Source of the DNA: Phycisphaerales bacterium | GTDB lineage: Bacteria > Planctomycetota > Phycisphaerae > Sedimentisphaerales > Anaerobacaceae | Length of the DNA: 32,777 nt | Direction of reading: 5' to 3' | Assembly: GCA_020352515.1 (NCBI GenBank) | Contig: CP070678.1 | Span: 3,868,852 to 3,901,628 of the forward strand | In this document: positions 1-7,616 of the stretch, piece by piece | Layout of the letters: each line of letters begins with the position of its first letter | Numbering within the stretch: position 1 is the first letter of the stretch | Made by a program: the position numbers and the translations under genes | The notes under the pieces: generated by a model | What the model saw: the letters and a program-made list of their open reading frames with translations, nothing else | Told to the model about the DNA's origin: nothing | Database searches by the model: none

Positions 1-268
1 AAAGCAAATCGGTATTGATGTTGAAAGTATCCGGCTCGATGTCGACGTAGACGGGTCTTGCACCGAGATACTTGATTGGGTTGACATCCATCACACAGGT
101 ATATCCGGGCACGATGACTTCATCGCCCGGGCCGAGGCCCATTGCCTTCAATATCGCGTATAGAGCCACACGCCCTTTCCAAAACGCAAAGCCGGCATCG
201 GCATCGAACCATCGGGCAAATTCGCCTTCGTATCGCGTGACTTCGTTATGGTCATCGTGGGATTTCAT
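1..268 (-). CDS. DegT/DnrJ/EryC1-type PLP aminotransferase, N-terminal part only
   Basis: The gene runs off the left edge; 89 residues are visible. The N-terminal half matches the sugar aminotransferase (DegT/DnrJ/EryC1/StrS) fold: an early G-R-V-A-L-Y-A-I-L-K-A helix, then GPGDEVIVPGYTCVMDVNPI, then the strand ARPVYVDIEPDTFNI. Members usually transfer an amino group to a keto sugar bound to a nucleotide, using pyridoxal phosphate; the PLP lysine would lie beyond the window. Its ATG (268-266) overlaps the TGA of the CDP-alcohol phosphotransferase upstream in an ATGA junction, which implies translational coupling. The same fold also includes 2-aminoethylphosphonate and other non-sugar aminotransferases, so the substrate cannot be told. 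The family call is firm and the substrate is unknown. Confidence 0.85.
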   Translation of the reverse strand, partial: MKSHDDHNEVTRYEGEFARWFDADAGFAFWKGRVALYAILKAMGLGPGDEVIVPGYTCVMDVNPIKYLGARPVYVDIEPDTFNINTDLL

Positions 269-1023
269 AAATGGTCTTCAGTCGCTTTATCCAAATTTCC
301 TTTAGTGGCCGTCCAGTCCTGGCGGACCTGCTCGTATCGGCCTTTGAGGCGGTGATTCCAAAGGATACAGAGTTTACCGAGGCTAAGCATCGTTACAACA
401 CCTGCGCCGTACAGGAACCACACCGCGCCTTCGGGCAGACCGACAATCACGGCAATCACAGGGAAGACACAAAATTCTATGAGCTGCTCTTCGAAGAAAG
501 TATAGAGTGCAACCAACCTTGGCGCAACAAGGCGTACGACTTTTCTGTGAAAATTTGGAAATTCCAGGTCGTATTCCAGGACGCCTATGAGGAGGTAGAG
601 TTTGTGGACAGCGACATGAACAACCAAGGCGGCGATTGTCAGGATCGCAAGCTGCATTTGGGCGTTCATGTAGAAATAGATCCCGATACCCATAAAGCTC
701 GAGGGCTTCCGCGTGCCGTCGGCGATAGCATCAAGTTTGGCGCCCAATTCCGATGTCATTTTCCGACAACGGGCGACGTTGCCGTCAATGCAGTCAAAGA
801 AGTGAGACAGATAGAAGGCCGCTGCGCCCCAGAGCCAGTGGCCCAGGGCGAAGAACACTCCTGTTGCGAGCCCTGCCACAAGCGACGCTGCAGTTATGGC
901 GTTTGGGTGGACGCGCAGCATGGCAAGAACGCGGGCAAGCGGTATAGCAAGCGGATCGGCCAGGAGAATTACGGACCAGGGCCCGTACGCCTTAACATAC
1001 GAAGGTTTCGATTTGTTTGTCAT
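265..1023 (-). CDS. CDP-alcohol phosphotransferase family membrane protein (copy 1, canonical motif)
   Basis: This 252-residue membrane protein carries the full CDP-alcohol phosphatidyltransferase signature D-x2-D-G-x2-A-R-x8-G-x3-D-x3-D at residues 77-102 (Asp77, Asp80, Gly81, Ala84, Arg85, Gly94, Asp98, Asp102). In this family the aspartates bind two divalent metals and the fourth acts as the base while a phospho-alcohol group moves from CDP to an acceptor with loss of CMP. Hydrophobic segments flank the motif on both sides, as expected for a six-helix inner-membrane enzyme. It lies between a GT2 glycosyltransferase and a DegT-type aminotransferase and overlaps the latter by 4 bp. That context suggests glycan or headgroup decoration rather than routine phospholipid synthesis, but a phospholipid role is not excluded. 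The ribosome-binding site is weak (AAGACA). Confidence 0.88.
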   Translation of the reverse strand: MTNKSKPSYVKAYGPWSVILLADPLAIPLARVLAMLRVHPNAITAASLVAGLATGVFFALGHWLWGAAAFYLSHFFDCIDGNVARCRKMTSELGAKLDAIADGTRKPSSFMGIGIYFYMNAQMQLAILTIAALVVHVAVHKLYLLIGVLEYDLEFPNFHRKVVRLVAPRLVALYTFFEEQLIEFCVFPVIAVIVGLPEGAVWFLYGAGVVTMLSLGKLCILWNHRLKGRYEQVRQDWTATKGNLDKATEDHL

Positions 1024-1089
1024 GTTGTCTTGTCAATATACGATTCAGCCTCGATGCCGAGCCGCGGTTGGGCCGATTTCTCTTAATCC

Positions 1090-2106
1090 TCAACGCGCAG
1101 CCTTTCGCTTTGGCATCACTAAATCCAATATACCTCTGAGAAAGCCAAGACCATAGCCAAAATGCAAACAAGCGAAGCTGATGGGCAGTGCAGCGAAATA
1201 GCGCCATCCCGACCTGGCGCTGATTGAGGCCGAGACGAAGAGCGATGCAAGCAAATAGAGGCCGACGATCGCTACGAAGACCCAGATGAACAAGTCATGC
1301 ACAAAAAATGCCAGTATTGCACTTGCCAGGAGGGAAAGCACAAAGGCCGAGGGAATAACGTGTTTTATTCGCAAGAAGTTGCGGTGTTTTCGACAGACTT
1401 TCACCCTGGCCCTTCCGTAGTTGAAATACTGTCTGTAGAACGCTCTGAAAGATTTTCTGGGATAGTAGTGAAATTTGATTTCCGGCGTGCAGTAGATCTT
1501 ATACCCTGCCTTTATTATACGCCAGTTAATTTCCTCGTCCTCTCCGAATTGCATGGACTCATCAAACAGCCCGACTGCATCAAATACTTTCTTTTCATAA
1601 ATGCCGCACTGTACTGTGTCGACAAACTGCGGCTCCTCTCCGATTGTATTTATTCCGCCCCCGACTCCGAACACGGAACACCTTGCCAGGACACTGCTTT
1701 CCTCAACAAGTCCTTTAGGCATGGCTCTTATAGGCCCCCCGGCGCATTTGATGTCTTTATCGGATCGAATATGATCGACGCCCAGCTTTATGAACCGTCG
1801 GTCAATGTATCCGTGGGCATCCACCTTGCAGACAATTTCGCCCTTTGAATTCTGTATTCCTATGTTCATCCCCGCCGGGCAGTTTACGCCGGGGCCGCCC
1901 AGCAATCTTATGTTTGGATGTTCGGCGGCCATTGATTTCACAATATCAATGGTGCCATCGTTGGAGCCGCCATCCACAACCAGAATCTCGATTAGGTCGG
2001 ACGGATAGTCGTTTTCCAGTATTTTCGTGAGAGCATCCTCAATGAAATGTGCCTCATTGCGGGTGGGTATTACGACACTTACCAAAGGAAGATTGTCGTT
2101 TGCCAT
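1090..2106 (-). CDS. Family 2 glycosyltransferase with C-terminal membrane helices (ExoA-like)
   Basis: A GT-A fold glycosyltransferase. The N-terminus reads LPLVSVVIPTRNEAHFIEDA, followed by ILVVDGGSNDGT, both classic for GT2. The metal-binding DxD position reads Asp-Ala-His in CKVDAHGYIDRRF, a variant common in ExoA-like members. A conserved GEDEEINWR acceptor-site motif follows. The last 90 residues form two or three membrane helices ending in a HFGYGLGFLRG signature, again as in succinoglycan ExoA-type enzymes. It would add a sugar to a lipid-linked chain on the cytoplasmic face. The start was set at ATG 2106, which has GGGAG 8 nt upstream; a TTG five codons further up is also open but has no better signal. 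It begins a leftward run with the CDP-alcohol phosphotransferase. Confidence 0.88.
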   Translation of the reverse strand: MANDNLPLVSVVIPTRNEAHFIEDALTKILENDYPSDLIEILVVDGGSNDGTIDIVKSMAAEHPNIRLLGGPGVNCPAGMNIGIQNSKGEIVCKVDAHGYIDRRFIKLGVDHIRSDKDIKCAGGPIRAMPKGLVEESSVLARCSVFGVGGGINTIGEEPQFVDTVQCGIYEKKVFDAVGLFDESMQFGEDEEINWRIIKAGYKIYCTPEIKFHYYPRKSFRAFYRQYFNYGRARVKVCRKHRNFLRIKHVIPSAFVLSLLASAILAFFVHDLFIWVFVAIVGLYLLASLFVSASISARSGWRYFAALPISFACLHFGYGLGFLRGILDLVMPKRKAAR

Positions 2107-2461
2107 TAGTGACACTCCCAATGTGCCCGAGCTGCTCTCGGCCTTCTGCGGGCCGAGAGTAGCGGGGCAGGCTGGTCTGCTTGGATTATCGTTGGGAAAT
2201 TCAGCCGATTTCGGCCTGTTTAGCGAGCCTGTGGCGCATAATTGGCAAGGGAATTCCGGACTGGGTCCGGCCCGACCGCGGGCTCAGACGGGCAGACGGA
2301 GTCCTCTGGCTTGCCGCTGCTGCGAGCGTGACAGAGGGGGACCTTCTCTGTCCCGGAGGCTCTGGGTCCTTGCACGAGCCGGTGAATTAGGATAGATTGC
2401 AGGAAAACGGCAGTATGAAGATCCGGCATAGTCTCGGTGACTTTCAAAAGGGAAGCTCCGT
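2107..2461. other. Divergent intergenic region with a hairpin
   Basis: This 355-bp spacer separates the leftward GT2 gene from the rightward GT4 gene and should hold promoters for both. It contains an inverted repeat with 7-bp arms, GACAGAG at 2330-2336 and CTCTGTC at 2346-2352. No convincing coding frame was seen; the frames open here are short and match no family. A weak promoter facing the GT4 gene is listed separately. Confidence 0.5.
2370..2398 (+). promoter_or_regulatory. Possible sigma-70-type promoter for the plus-strand GT4 gene
   Basis: TTGCAC (2370-2375) and TAGATT (2393-2398) are spaced by 17 bp, 64 bp before the ATG at 2462. The match to the consensus is only moderate (about 4 of 6 in each hexamer), so this is a suggestion. 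Confidence 0.3.
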
Positions 2462-3706
2462 ATGGTTATCTGGCTGGTGAATCCTTTCGATCCGCTACCC
2501 GGCGATCCCGAACAGGAGGGGCGCTATGCGACTCTGGCGAGACTATTGGTTTCCGGAGGTCATGACGTGACCTGGTGGACCAGCAGTTTCAGCCACCGCT
2601 TCAAGAAGCCGGTGGACCGGCCCGCCATAGCGGCGGCTTGCAAGGCGGTCGGCATTGGCGTTCGGTTTCTTTCGGTCGGGCCCTACCATCGCAACGTCGG
2701 ACCCGCGCGGCTTTGGAATCACTACGTTCTGGCCAGGCGCTTCAGCAAGGCGGCCCACACGGAAGCCAGCCGGCCGGATATAGTCCTCGCGAGCGTTCCG
2801 CCCCCCATGCTCGCCCGGCAGGCGGCAATCCTTGCGGCCGAATGCGGCGCAAAGATGATCGTTGACGTTCAGGACCTCTGGCCGGAGACATTCTACCGTC
2901 TTGGTCCCGGGGTTCTGCGGCCTTTGCTGCCGGCCCTGTTTTGGCTCTGGCACAGGGCCGCGCGTCACGCTTACAAAAGCGCCGAGGCCGTTGTCGGTGT
3001 CGCCGATGCCTACGTGGACCGGGCAGTAGAGCTGGGCGGCCCCAAGGCAATCACCGGCACTATTCCGCTTGGTATCGATCTTGCCGCTTTCGATATCGCC
3101 GCCGCTGAAGGTCGTTGTGAGCAGTTCACCAGGCCGGCGAACGAAATCTGGTTTGCGTATACCGGCAGCCTGAACCGGAGCTACGACTGCCTGACCCTGG
3201 TGCGGGCCTTTGCCAAAATACACAAGACGCTGCCTGCTCCCGCGCGACTTTTCGTCACCGGGCGGGGCGAGCTGCGCGAGAAACTGGAAGAGATTATCCG
3301 CCAACAGGGCCTGACAAATGTCACCCTGACGGGCTTTCTCGATTTTGACCGCTGGGCCTACCTTCTGAACCAGTGTGACGCCGGCTTCAACGCCAGCTTC
3401 CCGGAAGCAAAAATTTACTTGCCGAACAAAATTTTCTATTACCTTGCCGGCTCGGTTGCGGTGCTGAACACCATCGGCGGCCAGTGCAGCCGAATCGTCC
3501 GCGAGGGTCATTGCGGACTGGACTATCAAGCCGGCGATGTGGATAGCTGCGCGGGGGCTATCCGGCAAATTGCGGGCGACCGTAAAGAGCTGGCGGCGCT
3601 GCAGCTCAATTCACGCCGTCTGGCTGAGACCACCTACGACCGCAGCGTGCTCTATCGGCGGTACGTGAGCCTTATCGAGCAGGCAGTTCAAAACAGCGTC
3701 GGGTAA
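2462..3706 (+). CDS. Family 4 glycosyltransferase (WbuB-like)
   Basis: A 414-residue GT-B fold enzyme. The N-terminal Rossmann domain opens with VIWLVNPFDPLPGDPEQEG and the helix YATLARLLVSGGHDVTWWTS, the pattern of WbuB-type GT4 enzymes. VDVQDLWPETFYRLG is the usual D-x-WPE motif of that subgroup. The C-terminal domain has the donor-site strands AYTGSLNRSYD and ARLFVTGRGELREKL. Where relatives read P-x-K-x-x-E-Y-L-A, this protein reads LPNKIFYYLAG, so the usual Glu is Tyr. It would transfer a sugar from a nucleotide donor to a lipid-linked glycan in the cytoplasm. It is the only plus-strand gene in the glycan locus and ends tail-to-tail with the next gene, 18 bp apart. AAGGGAAG precedes the ATG. 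Confidence 0.88.
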   Translation: MVIWLVNPFDPLPGDPEQEGRYATLARLLVSGGHDVTWWTSSFSHRFKKPVDRPAIAAACKAVGIGVRFLSVGPYHRNVGPARLWNHYVLARRFSKAAHTEASRPDIVLASVPPPMLARQAAILAAECGAKMIVDVQDLWPETFYRLGPGVLRPLLPALFWLWHRAARHAYKSAEAVVGVADAYVDRAVELGGPKAITGTIPLGIDLAAFDIAAAEGRCEQFTRPANEIWFAYTGSLNRSYDCLTLVRAFAKIHKTLPAPARLFVTGRGELREKLEEIIRQQGLTNVTLTGFLDFDRWAYLLNQCDAGFNASFPEAKIYLPNKIFYYLAGSVAVLNTIGGQCSRIVREGHCGLDYQAGDVDSCAGAIRQIAGDRKELAALQLNSRRLAETTYDRSVLYRRYVSLIEQAVQNSVG

Positions 3707-3724
3707 GTCATCCGCCGATGTGCT

Positions 3725-5404
3725 CTATTCTCGACGGCCTGTGGTTGCTACGAGGTCTCCAAACGGGCCAAGCATATCATATTTGTTTCTCCAGGTCGTG
3801 TACATTATGCCGCTCGCCCCGGGCGTGCGCTCCAGCGACTCAAGCCATCCTGTGGGGTTTTCAAGAGTATTCCCGTCGTAATAGGCCCCTGCAAGAGTTC
3901 TGAAGCCCAGAGAAGAAAAGAACCTGAGAGTGGTATTGCGCTTGTTGTAGTACCAGCACACGATGATAAGGTCTTTCGGTATATATTTCCATGAACCGGC
4001 AAAATCACCTTCGACAAGGTAATACTTGTCGCGAGCGTTGTGGTTCGGGTCGAGCATGTCGGACCATATTAGCACCTCCGCTTTCGGGTTCACGCCGCGG
4101 ATTATCTGAGTCTGTTTAGTTATGCAATCGCCGAGTATCTGAGCCATCGTCATGTTTCGCTCTTTGCAGGCCTGGCATGTCCCCCCAGTCCTTATCTCGT
4201 CCATGCTCAGGAAGTACTTGCCCGGGGCAAGGTGTTTATGAATGAGCTTTGCCTGTTCAGTCCAAACCTCATAGAGCTTGGGCTCCGACATACAGATGCC
4301 GATTTGTCCCGGGCGTACCGATATTCCCTGATAGTAACTGACTCTGAGATGCTCACCTTCCTTTATCCTGCCTTGCGGCAATAGCCTTATTGGCGGAGGA
4401 TTGTGGTCGAATCTGAAATCGAGTTTTGGGTCCTTCACCGGGGCAAAATCCCTGCCTTCCACATAGATGACTCCGTTTTCCTGTCCTTTCACTGTGAGGG
4501 GCGCCCCCGGCCGTCTCACAACGTTCAAGGGACCGGCTTCTTTGATACAAAAATCATCAACCCAGAACTTTCCGGACTTGCCGCCCCAGACGCCCACGTA
4601 CAGCTTGGCGCTGCTGTAGTGTAGGCTATTAAAGCCTGTAATGATATTATACCAGCCGTTTGTGGACAGAATTTTCGGCCGCCAGGAAAGCAGGGTCCGG
4701 CCGTCGGGAGCCAACACAAGCACTCGCAAGGAGCTCACGGGCTCAAGCGCCTCGGTCTTGACCCAGCAGCTCAATTTGTAAGAGCGACGCGGACGGACCT
4801 TAACCGTTTGCATCACCCTTGCATGTCCGTACCTGTATTTGCCGAAGTTCTCCAGCCTGAGAGAGGCGTTTCCGCCTTTGAAGACTCGCCTGTCGACGAA
4901 TGAGACTTCGCCGGGTTTATCATGACTAATTCCTGTGACGCGATTTCCATTGTGTTGCTCGAATCCGCCGTTGTTGATTTCAACTTCTCGATCCGGGACA
5001 AGGTAGGCATTAGCGCCTCTGACGACGAAGGACGCATCTGTTACCGGCAGCGCGGCGGCGAGGTTTTTGTCATGACCGCGGGCGGCGCCGCCTCGCCCCA
5101 CAGAGAAAATCAGTGGGATTATTTCGATATTGTATTCCCTGCACGTTCTTTTTACCTGCTCGAGCCTCCTGAAGTAAGTAGGTCTTTGGAGATCGAGTAT
5201 ATCAAATCCTGCTGCAAGGACCATGCCGTTTAACCCGTGTTCGGATGCGGTTTTGACTATGCCCTTTATGTCCCCCACGTCACTATCTTCAGTGAGCGAC
5301 CTTGCGACATAGACCCAGCGATATGGGTAGCTTTTGCCTCGACAGAGCGCACTCGGGGCAGCGAGCAATAGTGCAACAATTGAAACCTCCATTGTGTTTG
5401 CCAT
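3725..5404 (-). CDS. Secreted glycoside-hydrolase-like protein with inserted carbohydrate-binding-type domain
   Basis: A 559-residue protein starting with a hydrophobic signal-like stretch (VSIVALLLAAPSALC), although the n-region lacks Lys/Arg. Residues about 25-135 look like the first half of a TIM barrel (DIKGIVKTASEHGLNGMVLA, NIEIIPLIFSVG). Residues about 150-300 resemble a galactose-binding jelly roll (NGGFEQ, SLRLENFG, YKLSCWVKTE, GKFWVDDFCIKE). The barrel then resumes with YFLSMDEIRTGGTC, VLIWSDMLDPN and GIMYTTWRNKYD, reminiscent of GH20-type active-site strands, with Asp-Glu in SMDEIR as possible catalytic residues. Likely role: hydrolysis or recognition of a surface glycan outside the cytoplasm. 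An in-frame TGA sits just before ATG 5404, so the N-terminus cannot be longer; ATG 5392 is the only other early start. Exact family uncertain. Confidence 0.7.
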   Translation of the reverse strand: MANTMEVSIVALLLAAPSALCRGKSYPYRWVYVARSLTEDSDVGDIKGIVKTASEHGLNGMVLAAGFDILDLQRPTYFRRLEQVKRTCREYNIEIIPLIFSVGRGGAARGHDKNLAAALPVTDASFVVRGANAYLVPDREVEINNGGFEQHNGNRVTGISHDKPGEVSFVDRRVFKGGNASLRLENFGKYRYGHARVMQTVKVRPRRSYKLSCWVKTEALEPVSSLRVLVLAPDGRTLLSWRPKILSTNGWYNIITGFNSLHYSSAKLYVGVWGGKSGKFWVDDFCIKEAGPLNVVRRPGAPLTVKGQENGVIYVEGRDFAPVKDPKLDFRFDHNPPPIRLLPQGRIKEGEHLRVSYYQGISVRPGQIGICMSEPKLYEVWTEQAKLIHKHLAPGKYFLSMDEIRTGGTCQACKERNMTMAQILGDCITKQTQIIRGVNPKAEVLIWSDMLDPNHNARDKYYLVEGDFAGSWKYIPKDLIIVCWYYNKRNTTLRFFSSLGFRTLAGAYYDGNTLENPTGWLESLERTPGASGIMYTTWRNKYDMLGPFGDLVATTGRRE

Positions 5405-5571
5405 TTGTCAAGCCCCTGCAATTTCCAGGAGTCCCGATGAGTCCACCCCAACCGTCGTCGCAGCAAGATGCTAACGGATATACAGACCATCGATACACGG
5501 CTACTTCCATAGCTCGATAGGTCTGCGGTCTGGAGGGCCGTTTTTCAGGGGTCGCTCTGTTTGCCCGCAGG

Positions 5572-7254
5572 TTACCATGGTTCCGCGAAGTGCGCGAAGT
5601 CAGCCATATCGACGGTTCCGCTCATGTCTGAATCGGCGTATCCGCACCAATCGGGGGAGACACATTCGTCGAGCCAACGTGAGAGGAACGCGGCCAAATC
5701 CTGGACATCAGGGTGCGGGGGCGGCGAGTCAACCATGTGCTGAATGATGTTGCGTGTTACCTTGCGTACGGTTTGGTAACCGGGTGACCATGAGCCGATA
5801 CTGTCTCCCCAGCCTTCGTGGGTGCCCGCGGAAAAGACCTGGCCGCCCCTGCCGTCTGGAAAGCCGTAAGCCGGGCTATCAGCATAGTACACTGCCGCAC
5901 AATTAACATGTTCGACAGGGGGATCGTACTTCGGTCGAGGACGGTCCCGTCGAGCCTTCAAGATGACGTCCATAATCGCCGGTGAGTCCGACGTGACATC
6001 GTCCGTTTCGCCTGAGGCCATCAAGCTGCCGAGAGCGTCTCCCTCCGTAAGGTCCGTGCCTTCAAAAATCCAGTGCGAGCTGTCCTGGACGATGAAGTCC
6101 TCGCGTTCAAAATAATAGGAATACGCTATGTATGAGATGCCCTGAAGCGCCGCGCCGGGCCTGCTGACCGGAGGCACATGCCAATGGGTGGTCAGAAGGC
6201 TGTCATTGATGCCTCTGATTGGGTCTTCGTACGGTGCGTAGGCTTTATAGCAGACCATCAGATCACCGTTGTCCTCGTACCGCACCTGCCACCAGATATC
6301 GTTTGCGGAGAAAAAGGCCATGTGTCCGCCACGGTGGTGGTGGGCCTCAAGCGCATCATATATGGGACAGGAAATGTACTCATGGTGGCCGGCAAAGACG
6401 AGCACATCATAGGCCCTCAGTATTGCAGGATTGGCATGAATATCCCATTCTGTTAAGAATTCAGGGTCGAAGCCGTCGGCCAGGAGCTGACTGGTCAGCT
6501 CCCATTGGCCCCAGTAATTCTTTCCTTTGCCGGCGGATTCGGCGAATGGCCTCAAAAAGGATACGGCGACCGCTTTGTGTTTGTCCCCCGATACGCGCGT
6601 GTAATAGAGGCTCTTGCCGCCCCAGGTGTTGTAGGCGTTGCGCGTGTTATAGTTCATGACAAAGGCAACCTTGCTGCGCGAGCCGGGCACGACAGTCCTG
6701 ACAATGAAGGGGTGGTACGTGTAGGCGCTATCGCCGCTGGTTGTGCGAAAACGCGCGAGGTAGCTGCCGTTCTCCCATTCGGGCGGGACGACCCAGCTAT
6801 AACTCACAGGCCAGCCCGCTCCGCGCCAGGGCTGCTGCTCAGCCGCCGGCGTAGCGTGATAAGTCCCCGGCAGATCTACCACCTTGTCGATTATTGTTCT
6901 TGTCCAGGCCTCCTTGAGGATCTCTATGCTGTAGGTCGCAGCGGTTGTGGAGACATGGAAATTGACAGTCTCGCCGGGCAGATAGCTTTTCTTGCCCGTG
7001 TAGGCTTCGATATAACCAGCGCTTCCAGCAGCATTAAGTATAGTTGAAACATTGCCGGTTTCAGATACAGGCGGCCCCTCGGGCCAGGCGCTGGCGTCTT
7101 CTTCAGGTGGCTGTTCCTCGGGCCAGCCGGTTGCGTCCGCCTCTTCCGGTATTCTGCGCGTCGCAGCAGTTATAGCGTGCACGGATTTCTTCCCGCCATC
7201 ACAGCCTTGCACGAACAATGATAACGCAGCAAGCAGCAGCAACACCCTTCTCAT
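5572..7254 (-). CDS. N,N-dimethylformamidase large-subunit-like lipoprotein with dockerin-like tail
   Basis: A 560-residue protein that starts MRRVLLLLAALSLFVQGC, a lipoprotein signal with the lipidated cysteine at residue 18. A Pro/Glu-rich linker (about 35-65) holds two imperfect repeats built around D-A-x-x-W-P-E. Residues about 80-480 match, by memory of the family, the dimethylformamidase beta-subunit C-terminal domain: an Ig-like stretch (YLPGETVNFHVSTTA), WVVPPEWENGSYLARF, then a Rossmann-like domain with DVLVFAGHHEYIS at 284-295. His and Glu there may be iron ligands, by analogy. The last 50 residues carry C-V-S-P-D-W-C and D-S-D-M-S-G-T-V-D-M-A-D-F-A, a calcium-binding dockerin-like module typical of Phycisphaerae surface proteins. 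Function in a glycan locus is unknown; C-N hydrolysis is only a family possibility. GAGGG lies 7 nt before the ATG. Confidence 0.78.
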   Translation of the reverse strand: MRRVLLLLAALSLFVQGCDGGKKSVHAITAATRRIPEEADATGWPEEQPPEEDASAWPEGPPVSETGNVSTILNAAGSAGYIEAYTGKKSYLPGETVNFHVSTTAATYSIEILKEAWTRTIIDKVVDLPGTYHATPAAEQQPWRGAGWPVSYSWVVPPEWENGSYLARFRTTSGDSAYTYHPFIVRTVVPGSRSKVAFVMNYNTRNAYNTWGGKSLYYTRVSGDKHKAVAVSFLRPFAESAGKGKNYWGQWELTSQLLADGFDPEFLTEWDIHANPAILRAYDVLVFAGHHEYISCPIYDALEAHHHRGGHMAFFSANDIWWQVRYEDNGDLMVCYKAYAPYEDPIRGINDSLLTTHWHVPPVSRPGAALQGISYIAYSYYFEREDFIVQDSSHWIFEGTDLTEGDALGSLMASGETDDVTSDSPAIMDVILKARRDRPRPKYDPPVEHVNCAAVYYADSPAYGFPDGRGGQVFSAGTHEGWGDSIGSWSPGYQTVRKVTRNIIQHMVDSPPPHPDVQDLAAFLSRWLDECVSPDWCGYADSDMSGTVDMADFAHFAEPW

Positions 7255-7616
7255 TTTATCACCCTCTTTCCCCGTTTAACCATCTGCGCCGGGCAGCAGG
7301 ACGGTACAAACCAGAATCTCCTGGCTCGGCTTCGTGCCACACACAGCCTCGCCCAAATTCACCCGCTCTCCTGCATAATTTATGATATTGAGCAGCATTA
7401 GTCAACGACAAATTACAAATTTCGGAGTACAACTACGCCGCGCAGGGTCCATAAGATTTGGACATCCGGGCGGTAAGAGGCTCTGGGCTGGTCTTGGTGA
7501 TTCTCGGCTCAACATGCAGTTGACCATTCCATGCCGGGCTGGGGCTTGTCTGCCGGGGCGTGCAGGCATGTTGCCGACGCCCGGCTCAGAGAAAAGATGC
7601 TCTCAAGTTCAATGTT
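7255..7616. other. Intergenic region with promoter and a GC-rich hairpin
   Basis: This 362-bp spacer lies between the GT4 gene (7617-8762) and the lipoprotein gene. Just downstream of the GT4 stop is a GC-rich inverted repeat, GCCGGGGCGT at 7552-7561 against ACGCCCGGC at 7577-7585 with one bulged base. It could end the upstream transcript, although no T-run follows it on the minus strand. The other end holds the promoter listed separately. No coding frame was seen. Confidence 0.45.
7377..7405 (-). promoter_or_regulatory. Probable sigma-70-type promoter for the dimethylformamidase-like lipoprotein
   Basis: On the minus strand TTGACT (7405-7400) is followed after 17 bp by TAAATT (7382-7377). 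The surroundings are locally AT-rich in an otherwise GC-rich stretch. It would give a leader of about 115 nt before ATG 7254. This implies that the lipoprotein can be transcribed independently of the glycosyltransferase genes upstream. Confidence 0.5.

Noticed and set aside
271..1086. Long plus-strand reading frame (271 codons)
   Set aside because: It mirrors the CDP-alcohol phosphotransferase gene on the other strand, whose motif is intact; the plus-strand peptide has no recognisable domain.
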